From Asterias amurensis (lineage: Eukaryota; Echinodermata; Asteroidea; Forcipulatida; Asteriidae), in assembly GCF_032118995.1 (NCBI RefSeq), contig NC_092668.1:5249501-5313500 (forward strand): 64,000 nt of DNA, written 5' to 3'. The notes beneath the pieces were generated by a model. That model saw nothing but the letters and a program-made list of their open reading frames with translations. It was not told the origin of the DNA and did not search any database. Each line of letters opens with the position of its first letter. Within the stretch, counting starts at the first letter, position 1. Shown here in pieces: positions 34,892-46,293 of the stretch. The position numbers and the translations under genes are program-made.

Positions 34892-37800
34892 CTAGCTTGC
34901 TTCCTCAGCGTCTTGCTCGGTCTCAGCTGCCTGTTGCTCTCCATCTCCCGTTGCCTCGTCAGCGTCGGCATCCTGAGCATTATCTCCGTCTGCCTCTTTG
35001 TCTTCCTCTTTCTCTTCATCTTTGTCTTCATCCTCCTCCTGAATCAAGAAACAATGTGACAGATAAACCATACATTTTTGGAATCGCAACCCCTCACCAT
35101 CCCACACCTAAAAGCTTCCCCACGAGTGTGAATAACCACATGCCTGGGCCCAATGTCATGGAGCTGCTAAGCTCAAAAAATTTGCTTAGCGCGAAATTTA
35201 TTATTCCTTGATCAAAACAGGATTACCAACCGAATTTACATTTGTTGCATATTGCTCGGGACTAGTGTTCAGCTGTTGTCCTTAAAATCACATAACATTT
35301 GGTTGGCATTCCTGTTTTTATCAAGGAAGAAACTTCATGGCGAGGAAATCTTTGTGCTTAGGCTGCGGCAGCTCTATGAAATTGGGGGCCCGATCTCTCT
35401 TCAAGTATATTATTGCAAGCCTTGGCATTAATTTCTGGCGTAATCATAATTCATAATTTTTTATATACTTTAGTAAAAAATTAAAATCAACGGTTATCTA
35501 GGAAGTGAAAGATAAACAACTCCTTTATTTTGAGCTCTTAACATGGCTAAGTTTATTTTGTTTTAGTCCCAGTCTGCAAAAAGTCACACACAAAGAAAAT
35601 TCCACTGCATGGAGAAAGATTTCCACACAATCTGGGAGATGGCAAATTTGACCATTAGAACATACAAGTAGAAATATTGTTTTCAGGGAACTTTCTGCAG
35701 AATCAGAATTAATCAAAAGGTTGTTCAGTAGAAAGTGCGTATGGAAACAAATCAAAACCCAAATTAAGTGTTTTTCTTTTGACAACAAATACTTTGAAGA
35801 CAACTCTCGATCAATAAACCCACTTACCAGGAGCTCCAAAATATGCAATAAGCATTTTAATAAAATCCTTACAAACTGCACTAACAATCTTATAATCCTG
35901 AGTCAACGAAACAAAGGCTCCAAGTGAAACGTTTCCAAGTTTTCACAAATATTTTTATAGAGATAATAATGCTCACCTTTGTTTCTGTTTGTTCAGCATC
36001 CTCGGCTGGGGCTACCTGCTCTTCCTCCTGCTGTTCCTCCCCCTCTGGAACAGTCTCAAGGTTTGGCGCACCAGGAAGATTGCTTCTCTCTTTGGAGACT
36101 GCCGACTTATCTTCTTCTACGGGAACTTCTGGTGGAGGCTCCTCAGCCTAAAGGACAACAAAACAAAACCATTTTGGTAAACAAAAGTTTGGCAAAGGTG
36201 AAATTTTGATAATTACTTAACAATTAGGGGGGATATGGTTGATTCAGGTACCAGGCGTCGCTTCGTCTTTTGAAAGGGCAAGTGCACCAAGGCATTTTCT
36301 CTTTCTCCCCATTACTAGTTACCAGGTAAGGTTTTATGGTAATAAATATTTTGAGTAATCACCAATTAGAGTCCACTGCCTTTAATTGGACTTGGACAAT
36401 CTTACCTTCCTTGCTTCAGCTTCTTCTTGAGCCAGTTTCTCCGCTTCTTGTCTCATAATTTCTTGACGCTGTTTTTCTTTCTCTGCCTCCACTCTCTCGA
36501 TGGCAAGTTGTTTACCTCTGGCTTCCTCCTGAGATTCAAAACAAATAATGTTCATTTATTTCATGTTTGCAAATAATCTTGACAGTGCAGCAATTATTAC
36601 AGTAGATTTAGTACATGTAAGTCGTGTTTAAGTCTTTTACATGCACACTGGGTATGCTGAGTACCGTTTCATTTGTAAAAATTTGTTGATACAAGTAATA
36701 GACTTTATGCAGATGGCATCTCTTCAGTAGGGTGCCCTCACCTAGAGGTCAAATGGTGGTTGTTTATTAGCCAATCCTGTGTGCTGCGCGTACAAATCTG
36801 TGCGTCTTGATTGTTTCATCACCATTTTACCTCTAAGATGGTGGCTGGATGACGTCTATGCATTAGGGCCTAGGTCTATAAACCAAAAGGGAAACTTGAG
36901 CGGGGAGATGTTTTAATATTTGGGGTTGAACAAAGAAAGAACATTAACAACATGTACTTGAGTGTGGCTTGAACCTTTGACTTTCATAATAATGTGCCAG
37001 CACTCTACCATTAGTAATCTAGCCCTTTATCGGCAGTAACTTTGTTCGAGGGTGTGCAGTCAAGAGCAATTCAACCTGTAACTCAGCGGTGTAACCAAGA
37101 TAAACTTTTAGGGGGGGCACAATTTTTTTCACCTAAACACCTAAGTTTCTTGGTACAGAATTAATCTCAGATCAATCTGAGCGGTTTGAAAAATGTTCGT
37201 CAACAATCACGCTGAGATTTTACATCCAAGTCATTACGATACAATGTGGGAGGTGGCGACAGAGGAATCAATCAGAGTAACACTGCCAACATACGGCTAG
37301 ATGTAGCTCAGTTGGTAGAGCACTGATAGGTTAATCTGAGGTAGCAAGTTCAAGTACCACTTATTTTTTCTTTGATCTACCCAAATATAAATGGTTTTGG
37401 TTTCTTTTTAAAGTGTTAAAGGCAGTGGACAACTGGTAATTACTCAAAATATTTATTAGCATAAAACCTTTATTGGTGACGAGTAATGGGGAGAGGTCGA
37501 TGATATAAAACATTGTGAGAAACGGCTCCCCCTGAAGTGCCATAGTTTTTAAGAAAGAAGTAATTTTCCACGAATTTGATTTCAAGACCTCAGATCTAGA
37601 ACTTGAGGTCTCGAAATCAACCATCTAAACGCACACAACTTCGTGTAACAAGGTTTTTTTTTTTTTTTTCATTATTATCTCGCAAGTTCCATGACCGATT
37701 GAGCTCAATTTTTCACAGGTTTGTTATTGTATGCATATAATGTTGAGACACACCAACTGTGAAGGCTGTGTCTTTGACACTTACCAATAGTGTGCACTGC

Positions 37801-38017
37801 CTTTAAACGGTTTGACTCATGCTTAAAAAAGAACAGTCCCCCTCAATTATTGAAAATAAATCACACCTACCTCAGCATAGTAGCATTCATTTTCCTTAAA
37901 CTTGTACAGCCACTGCGCTATGTATTCAATCGGATCCATAGGTCGTTTCTCTGCCACCTCAGCCAATGCCGAGGTCAAACAGCTCCCCAGATTTCTCTTC
38001 AAATATTCTGTGTCCAT
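34892..38017 (-). CDS. DPY30-motif protein, DYDC1/DYDC2-like
   Basis: Exons on the minus strand: 38017-37871 (ATG at 38015-38017), 36528-36406, 36147-35977, 35038-34892 (TAG at 34892-34894). All three introns are GT/AG and phase 0, giving 195 aa. Residues 1-49 match human DYDC1 ([20 protein letters not shown] versus MESIYLQKHLGACLTQGLAE, then [20 protein letters not shown]) and contain the Dpy-30 helical pair that docks on amphipathic helices in radial-spoke, AKAP and SET1-type complexes. Residues 50-90 are a charged coiled coil ([20 protein letters not shown]). Exon 3 has GAPNLETV, resembling the GAPNLSRV of DYDC1. The last exon is almost all Glu, Asp and Ala and is longer and more acidic than the human tail as I recall it. 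A start 18 bases further up (MRLNDK) is possible but less like the family. Which DYDC paralogue it matches is unclear. Confidence 0.88.
35153..35395. repeat. Palindromic repeat I in a DYDC-like intron
   Basis: GGGCCCAATGTCATGGAGCT and AGCTCTATGAAATTGGGGGC are inverted ends; arms carry TTTGGTTGGCATTCCTG and CAGGATTACCAACCGAA. Confidence 0.8.
36305..36381 (-). repeat. Family A end fragment
   Basis: Only the last 80 bp (CCATTACTAGTTACCAGGTA ... GAGTCCACTGCCT), TTAA at 36382-36385, 20 bp from a DYDC-like exon. Confidence 0.75.
37293..37372 (+). mobile_element. Short tRNA-like SINE head
   Basis: GATGTAGCTCAGTTGGTAGA is an almost perfect A box; AAGTTCAAGTACC is a weak B box. The TTAATCTGAGG core is shared with the copies at 1.6 and 23.0 kb. 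Confidence 0.45.
37420..37802 (+). repeat. Family A copy, full length
   Basis: TTAA at 37416-37419 and 37803-37806, inside the first coding intron of the DYDC-like gene. Confidence 0.92.
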
Positions 38018-38143
38018 TTTGTCGTTCAGTCTCAATCTGTTGTTCCTAGCTAGGGCTTAGAAGGTCACCTGAGAAAAGTGATAAAAGTATTGGAACAGAG
38101 TTAGGTAACTGTGTTTTTATTTAAGAACATTTTATTTACTTAA

Positions 38144-38405
38144 AGGCACTGGGGTGGATTTCACAAAGAGTTAGGACTAGTCTTATCTCGAGTTAGGACC
38201 AGTTACTCGTCCTAACTTAGGACTCTCCATGCAATTTGTATATCTCCTAGGACTAGTCCTAAGTTAGGACTAGTCCTAACTCTTTGTGAAATCGACCCCT
38301 GGACATACATGTAATTGGTAACTACTAAAGATAACTGTTGGCATAACAACTTAACAGCTGTTGAGCTGTTTGAGGTCTCGAAATCAAGAATCTGAAACCA
38401 CATTG
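38144..38405 (+). repeat. Family A fragment with nested H palindrome
   Basis: Left TTAA at 38140-38143, then AGGCACTGG. H fills 38151-38301. A piece of family-A interior follows and then breaks off. Confidence 0.75.
38151..38301. repeat. Palindromic repeat H, well preserved
   Basis: GGGGTGGATTTCACAAAGAG, TCTCGAGTTAGGACCAGTTA, then GTCCTAACTCTTTGTGAAAT and CGACCCCTGG. Confidence 0.9.
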
Positions 38406-39274
38406 AGAGTCCTTAAATAAAACAGCAGTCAAGCTTTCAAAACAAAATAATGTGGAACACATTCTGTACCCGACCCTGCACCTGCCATCACTTTTTCATT
38501 TGATAAAATAATTATTAAAATTAAACTTAAAGTGAACTAAACATGATGAAAATATCAATTTAAAATAAACACAAAATAGATTCTGGATCCGAAATCTTAA
38601 ATTTACCCGACAAAGGACAACCACGACAATTTCTGTTTACCTTAACCTTTTTGACGAAAACTGGGGCCTACCTTTTTTTATTTTTGTTTATTTAATTAGG
38701 CCTAGTTTATTAGTTAGCGTAGAGACAAGAGACGCTTCTGTCCTTTATCATTCACAAATCCGAGTCACAACATTCCTGTTTTGTCGATAAACTATTCTAC
38801 AGCTTCTCAGGCTGAATCCAATCTAAATACATGAAATACACAAGAGATAATTTATAGAGTACTTACATACACTTTTTACACGAATCCAATTCACAAACGA
38901 GAACTAGCCACACACACATGGATAGTGTTGCCAAGCTGTTGTTTACAAGATGAATATGCAAATTATACTTCTACAGTTTTTGAAAAAATGTTCGTTTTAA
39001 CATAAATTATAGTAAAACGAAAACCTATGTTTCGTTTTTGTTATTTTATTTATTAAAATTTTAATAATTTGAGTAAATAAAATTATTATTAAATACAATT
39101 TAAATGCATTTAAATGAACGAGGATACAACAATCTTGACTTTAGCAGGGCGCCCTCTGTTGTTTGAAATGATGTAAACATTGAAAATAATTATTTTTACG
39201 CGAAGGCCCTACGTACCACATTATCCGTAGAGTAGACTGGATGGAGATTTTTCCAAAAAAACGCAACGTTAAAT

Positions 39275-39515
39275 ATAATAAGGGAATCAATGTGTGGTGA
39301 ATTGATTTTCAACTTATGGGGTTAATCGCAACGAGGCCTGGTTCTTGATCATACCGAGACGAAGTCGAGAATTTATAACCATGGGTTAAACCACGTGAGT
39401 TGAAAACCGAGTCAACATGATTCAACACGTGATTCCCATTCATAAAATACCTTTTCGGTCAAAAAACATCAACACTTTTGACCAAAAAGTAAAATAAATG
39501 CAAAAATTTCCGTTT
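39275..39515. repeat. Family D palindromic repeat, copy 2
   Basis: Same landmarks as the 32.3-kb copy in reverse order: GGGAATCAATGTGTGG, GAGGCCTGGTTCTTGATC, then ACATCAACACTTTTGACC. Confidence 0.75.
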
Positions 39516-40375
39516 CCTCCCCTTCTACCTCATCTCATGCAGCGCATGAAGACCGGGGCAGTGTCACACTGTTGAATAGGCAAACTAGATCAAAGGGTAA
39601 CACTATAATGCGCGAAGAGCTCTGATCTAAGATAGTCTTTTATTCCACTCCATTATTTTGAGGTCGCACCTTCTGAAAGAAAAACAAAATAGTCAATCGT
39701 TATCAAGATCTCGAAATTTGACACCCTTTTGGCATTCTTGTGCAGCAACACAACATGATCACTGTCCTGTTGAATACATGGGTACTTCTTGATATTAAGA
39801 AACAGTAGCGGGGTCGATAAAATCAGGCCCCGGCGGACAACATGAATTAGGGTAATAATAACGTCGTCAATAAAGGCTCCCCTTCCTTCGACTGATACAT
39901 AACGCTGCCGTTAATTGGGCTGCACTGATCTCCCTTCGATTAGGTCTACCTGTGTGCCCCTGGCATAATGACTTGACGACTGTTGCATGTGTAAACTATT
40001 TTTAGGATTGATTGAAAAGTTTCTTTCCCTCAGACCTGTCGATGTCGGTGGATTCTCTTAGGAGCTGGTACGGCACTCGTAAGTCGTATCTTGGGACGAC
40101 TACCCACCAAATTACAGGCGATTTCTTATGTTATGTATATTGTTGCGATACACCGGACACCGATACACCAAGCGAGAACACTTTGACCACGACCAATATT
40201 ATAAGTGTTTTTAACTATCCCTACTGTCCGGTCCCCCCGAGAAGTGGTAGGATAAGATTGCTGATTGCTCGCGTATTGTTATTATTTTATGCTGCTCTAA
40301 AGTCATTTATTCTGTCACTCATTCCCCCTATGGGTATTACGTTTTTCAATGCAATAATTATTTAAAGGAACACGT

Positions 40376-40747
40376 TGCCTTGGATCGGACGAGTTGGTCA
40401 AAACAAAAGCGTTTGTAACCGTTTTTTATAAAATGCACATGGTTGGAAAGATGTTTTAAAAGTAGAATACAATAATCCACACAAGTTTGCCTCGAAATTG
40501 CGTGGTTTTCCTTCTACTGTGCGAACTAACATGGTCGGCCATTTATGGGGGTCAAAATTTTGACCCCCATAAATGGCCGACGTGTTAGTCGACGAGGTAA
40601 AAGGAAAACCCCGCAATTTCGAGGCATGTTTGTGTGGATCATTGTATTCTACTTTTACAACATCTTTCTCCCCATATGCATTCTATAAAAAACAGTTACA
40701 AATGCTTTTCAAAGACCAACTCGACCGATCCAAGGCAACGTGTTCCT
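40376..40747. repeat. Family B palindromic MITE, copy 4
   Basis: TTAA at 40372-40375 and 40748-40751; the right TTAA is shared with the family-A copy that follows. The centre has GGGGGTCAAAATTTTGACCC. Confidence 0.93.
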
Positions 40748-40751
40748 TTAA

Positions 40752-41137
40752 AGGCAGTGGACACTATTGGTAATTACTCAAAATAATTATCGGCATAAAA
40801 CCTCACTTGGTAACGAGTAATGGAGAGAGATTTATAGGATAAAACATTGTGAGAAACCCCTCCCTCTGAAGGGAAGTAGTTTTCGAGAAAGAAGTAAATT
40901 TCCAAGAATTTGATTTCGAGACCTCAAGTTTAGAATTAATTTTGAGGTCTCGAAATCAAGCATCTGAAAGCACACAACTTCGTGTGACAAGGGTGTTTTT
41001 TCTTTCATAGTTACCTCGCAACTCCGACGACCAATCGAGCTCAGATTTTCAAAGGTTAGTTTGTTAATGCATAATGTTGAGATACACCAAGTGAGAAGAC
41101 TGGATTTTGACAATTATTACCAATATTGCCACTGTCT
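40752..41137 (+). repeat. Family A copy abutting family B
   Basis: It shares TTAA 40748-40751 with B copy 4; right TTAA at 41138-41141. Confidence 0.92.
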
Positions 41138-42268
41138 TTAAAAGATGTGTGCTTGTTCTCAAACTTTTTTGTTTTTTGTCTGCATGGCTAAAGTGTGTGG
41201 TGGTCATATAACGACTTTATTTTTTAAAACTCATTGTGCATTGTTTCTTGTGCACAATATTTTGTGGCTGCATATTGTAACTGTTACTTTTGATCTTTAT
41301 ATTTTTAAAATTGTGCGAGCAATCTAAATTCTTCCCTTTTTTGAGATTATAAATGAGAGTATAAACGCTTTTAGGTCGTACATTTATGTCGGACAATCCT
41401 CATAAATGTTATTTTGTTTTCAATTTCAAAAGACAATTATACCAAATAGCTGAAACATCCAGAACTGCTGCGAAATGAAGCTATACGATTCAACTCAAAC
41501 AATTTTTTTTAGACTGAAAATAACGCTCGCTCAATAAAACGGTCGTCAACAATCTCCTGCCTCTTCCTACTGTTAGAGGAAACCTAGGGCCGAGGGCTGA
41601 GATACCCAAGGGTTTTTCACTGGAATTGTTGGAACACATTCATACCACCAAAAACAAACAAGGAGCACAGTATGATAACGATCATGATTATTCCGATTGT
41701 ATCGCGCCAAATTACCGCTGAGAGTAAAATAAAAAACAAGAATTACAAAAATAACCACTTCACCTATGTACAAAAAATATGACTGATTGTGTTTTCACCC
41801 GACATCATTGACGCATAGCGCCCTCTATTGTTATCGACAGATCAGTTTGATTCTCATGGCAATAAAATCACAGTGACAAATCAAGAAAAAAAGGATGGGG
41901 TAATGGATGAAACAGAACGGAAAATTAAGTGGATGTATTTACCCAGGGTTAGTTTGTGCCATAGTATAGGAAGCCTAAGTCAGCAATAATTCAAATCAAT
42001 AACTGATTTTAGATCCTGAAATATCTTCTTTTTTCTTTTCTTAAAACCCCTTTTTAACCTCTTTGCTTTTGTATATGTAAACTTAATTTAATCTGTCATT
42101 ATATACTTTCTTTCCAATACAAACTATTTGGTACAATGTCACTTTGCTAAACAGAAAAAAAGCAAAAAAAGAGAGCCGTTATTATCTAAACCACCTTGAA
42201 GAATCCTCACACAAAAATGAGCCAAGCAAAGTATGGATGGGAAATGGTTTTGGAGAGGGGGTAAACAT

Positions 42269-43009
42269 GAAGGCACCGACCACGTTTGTCAAAGGTCAGC
42301 ATTTCTCACAGTGTATCAAACATAATGCATGAAATAATAAATCTGTGGACATTTTTACTCAATCGGTCATCGAAGTGGCAATGAAAGAAAGACGCGTTGT
42401 TGCACAAATTTGTGTGTTTTCATATTCTTTATAAAGGGCTTCAGGCTTGAAGTCTCTTAAAGGAACACGTTGCCTTGGATCGGACGAGTTAGTCTATAAA
42501 AAGCGTTTGTAACCCTTTTTATAAAATGCATATGGTTGGAAAGATGTTTTAAAAGTAGAATACAATGATCCACACAAGTTTGCCTCGAAATTGCGTGGTT
42601 TTCCTTTTACTGTGTGAACTAACACGGTCGGCCATTATGGGAGCCAAAAATTTGACTCCCATAAATGGCCGACGTGTTAGTCGACGAGGTAAAAGGAAAA
42701 CCGTGCAATTTCGAGGCATGTTTGTGTGGATTATTGTATTCTACTTTGACAACATCTTTCTACCCATATGCATTTCATAAAAAAGCGGTTACGAACGCTT
42801 TTCAAAGACCAACTCGACCGATCCAAGGCAACGTCTTCCTTTAACACTTGAGTGAGAATTTACCTCCTTCTCAATAACTAAGTCACTTCAGAGGGAGCCA
42901 TTTCTCACGAAGTTTTATACTATTAACAGCTCTCCATTGCTTGTTACCAAGTCAGTTTTTATGTAACAATCATTTTGAGTTATTACCAATATTATAGTGT
43001 CCAATGCCT
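42269..43009 (-). repeat. Family A copy split by family B copy 5
   Basis: Two family-A parts, 42269-42456 and 42845-43009, flank the B insertion. Right TTAA at 43010-43013. Confidence 0.88.
42461..42840. repeat. Family B palindromic MITE, copy 5, nested in family A
   Basis: TTAA at 42457-42460 and 42841-42844. Flanks GAAGTCTC and CACTTGAGTGAG join into continuous family-A sequence, so this is a clean nested insertion with TTAA duplication. Confidence 0.93.
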
Positions 43010-43124
43010 TTAAGAACGTCCCTCGATCAGTCGCTCGACCGGAATAGAAATCCTGGTTATCTCAGACACACTTATCAAATGATAACCTCTTCCTGGTTTT
43101 GCTTCTGGACAAGCTTTACTTTAA

Positions 43125-43494
43125 AGGCAGTGGACACTATTGGTAATTACTCAAAATAATTATTAGCAGAAAACCTTACTTGGTAACGAGTAATGGGGAG
43201 AGGTTGGTGGTATAAAGCATTGTGAGAAACGGCTACCTCTGGAATAACGTAGTTTTCTAGAAAGAAGTAATTTTCGACGAATTTGATTTAGAAATTGAGG
43301 TATCGAAATCAAGCATCTGAAAGCACGGACAACTTCTTGAGACAGAATGTTTTTTCTTTTATTATTTTCTCGCAACTTCAACGACCAGTTCAGTTCAAAC
43401 TTTCACACGTTTGTTATTTTATGCATCAAAATATGTTGAGATATACTAAGGGAAAAGACTGGTCTTTGACAATTACCAATAGTGTCCACTGTCT
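43125..43494 (+). repeat. Family A copy, full length
   Basis: TTAA at 43121-43124 and 43495-43498. The central hairpin is damaged. Confidence 0.92.
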
Positions 43495-43894
43495 TTAAGA
43501 GTCCGTCTCCGGGACGATAACTGGCTCAAAATAGCGGAAGTAAATACATTCGATTCGGCAAACTAGAATTTTTGATTAATCAAAAACAGCTCCTAAAAAG
43601 GGCCCGCAATCGCAGGGTCGAGAGGGGGACCTTTTGTTTCGGAACAAAACATGCGTGATTTTCCACGGAGGAGTAAACGTCGGTGGATTTGAAACTTCAA
43701 TTTTAAAGGAGCCCGAGGCAAGATATTTTTTTTCTCATTGCGGGGCAAGAAGCACCTGCTTTTATAGCATCGTTTGATTTGAAGATATTTTTTAACACAC
43801 TGCTGTGGCGTCACCAGCAAACGGAAATGCAAAACGTACTGTGCATCGCAGAATGATGTCCTTTTTGTTTAGTCTGGTTGACACTCTGAGTTAA

Positions 43895-44134
43895 AGGCTT
43901 ATGGACATTATTGGTAATTACACAAAATATTTATTAACATAAAAACGTACTTGGTAACAAGCAATGGAGAGTGGTTGGTAGTATAACACATTGTGAGAAA
44001 CGGCTCCCTCTGAAGTAACGTAGTTTTGGAGAAGAAAAAAAAGTAATTTTCCATGAATTTGATTTTGAGACCTCAGATTTAGAATTTAAGAAAAGACTGG
44101 TCTTTGACAATATTACCAATAGTTTCCACTGTCT
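43895..44134 (+). repeat. Family A copy with internal deletion
   Basis: TTAA at 43891-43894 and 44135-44138. About 140 bp of the right interior is missing. Confidence 0.9.
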
Positions 44135-44664
44135 TTAATGGCCATACAAAACATTGGTTAGACATCTATACAACAGCTTTCAATGGTGAGGGGGCCAGCT
44201 GAAATTAGTGTGTTTTGTTTTTGGATTTATGCATTCAAACTATGGAGTTAAAACAACAACAACAAAGGATCTGGATTCTTTTTTAATGCCGAGGACATAA
44301 AACGTGGTTTATAATTGTATAAACAATAACGAGGACGTCCCCAAATACAATAAACACTGGAGAACGTACGCTCTCGATATGCGGGGTCGACAAAAACACC
44401 CGTGTCGTAAATTTGATTTAACGCGCAACATACGAAGTGTGGACCTTGGAGCAAAATAAGTCTACAACATGAAGTGACGTAAACCGTGTCGACGTCACAC
44501 ACACGTCCACACATTTTGTTTCTACATTTTGTTTCTACAGATGTTGAAGAATATGATTCACACACTGACTAGTATACACTAATTGTACATCGGACTGTTG
44601 TATATTGATTAAGTTTTGTTATCCTTTGTTGGGACCAAGTCATTGTACAAAGCAGTGTGCTTAA

Positions 44665-45006
44665 AGGAACACGTTGCCTTGGATCGGTCGAGTTGGTCTT
44701 TGAAAAGCGTTTTTTAACCGTTTGTTATAAAATCGATATGATTAGAAAGATGTAAAAGTAGAATACAATGATCTACACAAGAATGCCTCGAAATTGCGTG
44801 GTTTCGTTTTACCTCGTCGACAAACACGGTCGGCCATTTATGGGATTCAAAAATTTGACTCCCATCAATGGCCGACCGTGTTAGTTCGCGACGTAAAATT
44901 TTGAGTGATACTTGTGTGGATCATTATATTCTACTTTTAAATCATCTTTCTAACCATATGCATTCCATAACAAACGGTTTCAAACGCTTTTCATAGACGT
45001 GTTCCT
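44665..45006. repeat. Family B palindromic MITE, copy 6
   Basis: TTAA at 44661-44664 and 45007-45010; the right TTAA is shared with the next family-A copy. Some 30 bp are missing from the right half compared with the other copies. Confidence 0.9.
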
Positions 45007-45010
45007 TTAA

Positions 45011-45386
45011 ACACAATGGACACTATTGGTAAATGTCAAAGACCAGTCTTCTCACTTGGTGTATCTCAACATATGCATAAAATAACAAACCTGTGAAAAT
45101 TTGAGCTCGATTGGTCGTCGGAGTTGCGAGATAACTATGAAAGAAAAAAACACCCTTGTCACACCAAGTTGTGTACTTTCATAATATGCTTGATTTCGAG
45201 ACCTCAAATTCTAAACTTGAGGTCTCGAAATCAAATTCGTGGAAAATAACTTCTTTCTCGAAAACTACGTCACTTCAGAGGGAGCCGTTTCTCACAATGT
45301 TTTATACTATCAACCTACACATTACTCCCAAGTAAGATTTTGTGTTAATAATTATTTTGAGTAATTACCAATAGCGTCCACTGTCT
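45011..45386 (-). repeat. Family A copy abutting family B
   Basis: It shares TTAA 45007-45010 with B copy 6; right TTAA at 45387-45390. Confidence 0.92.
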
Positions 45387-45390
45387 TTAA

Positions 45391-46289
45391 CTTTGTCCGG
45401 ATCCTTGTCCGGATCATACTTCACACTATAGAGACAATGAATTTGGGTGACGCACTAATCGGAACGCGCCGTTTGTCCAATGTTGCAACGCAACAAAATT
45501 CGGATCGCTTTCGCGTGAGGTATGAACTGGGCTTCAGTAAAATGTATTTCATTATTCAATATTATTCTGCAATTCTCGAATAATTCAAAGACAACCAGAG
45601 TACAACAAAAGGCATACCAAAACACAGGATGCTAATTTATATTACGAGCGGCTCTGAACTGTAGGCGGAAACTTGATTTGTGCCGGAGGAAACACTCTGT
45701 CCATCGAACGAGAGCAGTTGGGGGTGACATGACCGACCCACGGGACCGGAATTTGTTAACATGCATGTACCATCGCGTCGAATGAAAGTGCAATAAATCT
45801 GGCTGCACCTGCTAAAAATGTCTCTAAGGTTGAACGTAGATTCCAAGTCCAAAGGAAGTAAACGACGACGCTGGGGTTTGGGTTTTACAGGAGAGTAACA
45901 CTTTTAAGAAACAGGCTAATTAGTCTAGATTTCTTCTACATCCATCCTCATCTCTTTCTTAAACCAAGCTGGCACAACAACTGTATATGGGACAAACTAG
46001 GCCATGGGGGATTAACGAGTGATAATAACATTTTTCACCCTGTACTGCGTTCCGGCAGAGGTTTGGATGTATACATAAAAAACCCACTCTCGTATGTTGG
46101 TTCAAACTGAATCGTCGCACTCATGTGTTTAAATTTCGTTTGTACAACAGACGCAGATAAACATACAGTCTCCACCACACGGCCTGAAACTTCTGGGTTG
46201 GGGCCTTTTTTTTTTTTTTTTTTTTTTTTTTGGGGGGGGGGGTTGTAAACCACCTGACACACCGTCAGGGTACTTACTTCTAACTCCCA
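45391..46289. other. Gene-free stretch
   Basis: Unassigned; holds a short minus-strand open frame (see rejected items) and the poly(T)-poly(G) tract. Confidence 0.4.
46203..46243 (+). repeat. Poly(T)-poly(G) tract
   Basis: About 30 T followed by 10 G. Similar C-rich mononucleotide tracts lie near 3879, 27172, 28325, 49900, 49962, 60806, 61525 and 62871. Confidence 0.9.
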
Positions 46290-46293
46290 TTAA

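Noticed and set aside
40012-40365. Plus-strand 117-codon open frame
   Set aside because: It begins at a non-ATG codon and runs through a decayed family-A piece (GATACACC...AGCGAGAACACTTTGACC).
44248-44565. Minus-strand 105-codon frame, Cys-rich
   Set aside because: Composition and lack of any splice or family signal fit chance; it is flanked by repeats.
45637-45898. Minus-strand open frame, 88 codons with four Cys and a possible acceptor (CTTAAAAG), ending in TAA
   Set aside because: No recognised family, no upstream partner exon and repeats on both sides; it could be a last exon but nothing supports it.
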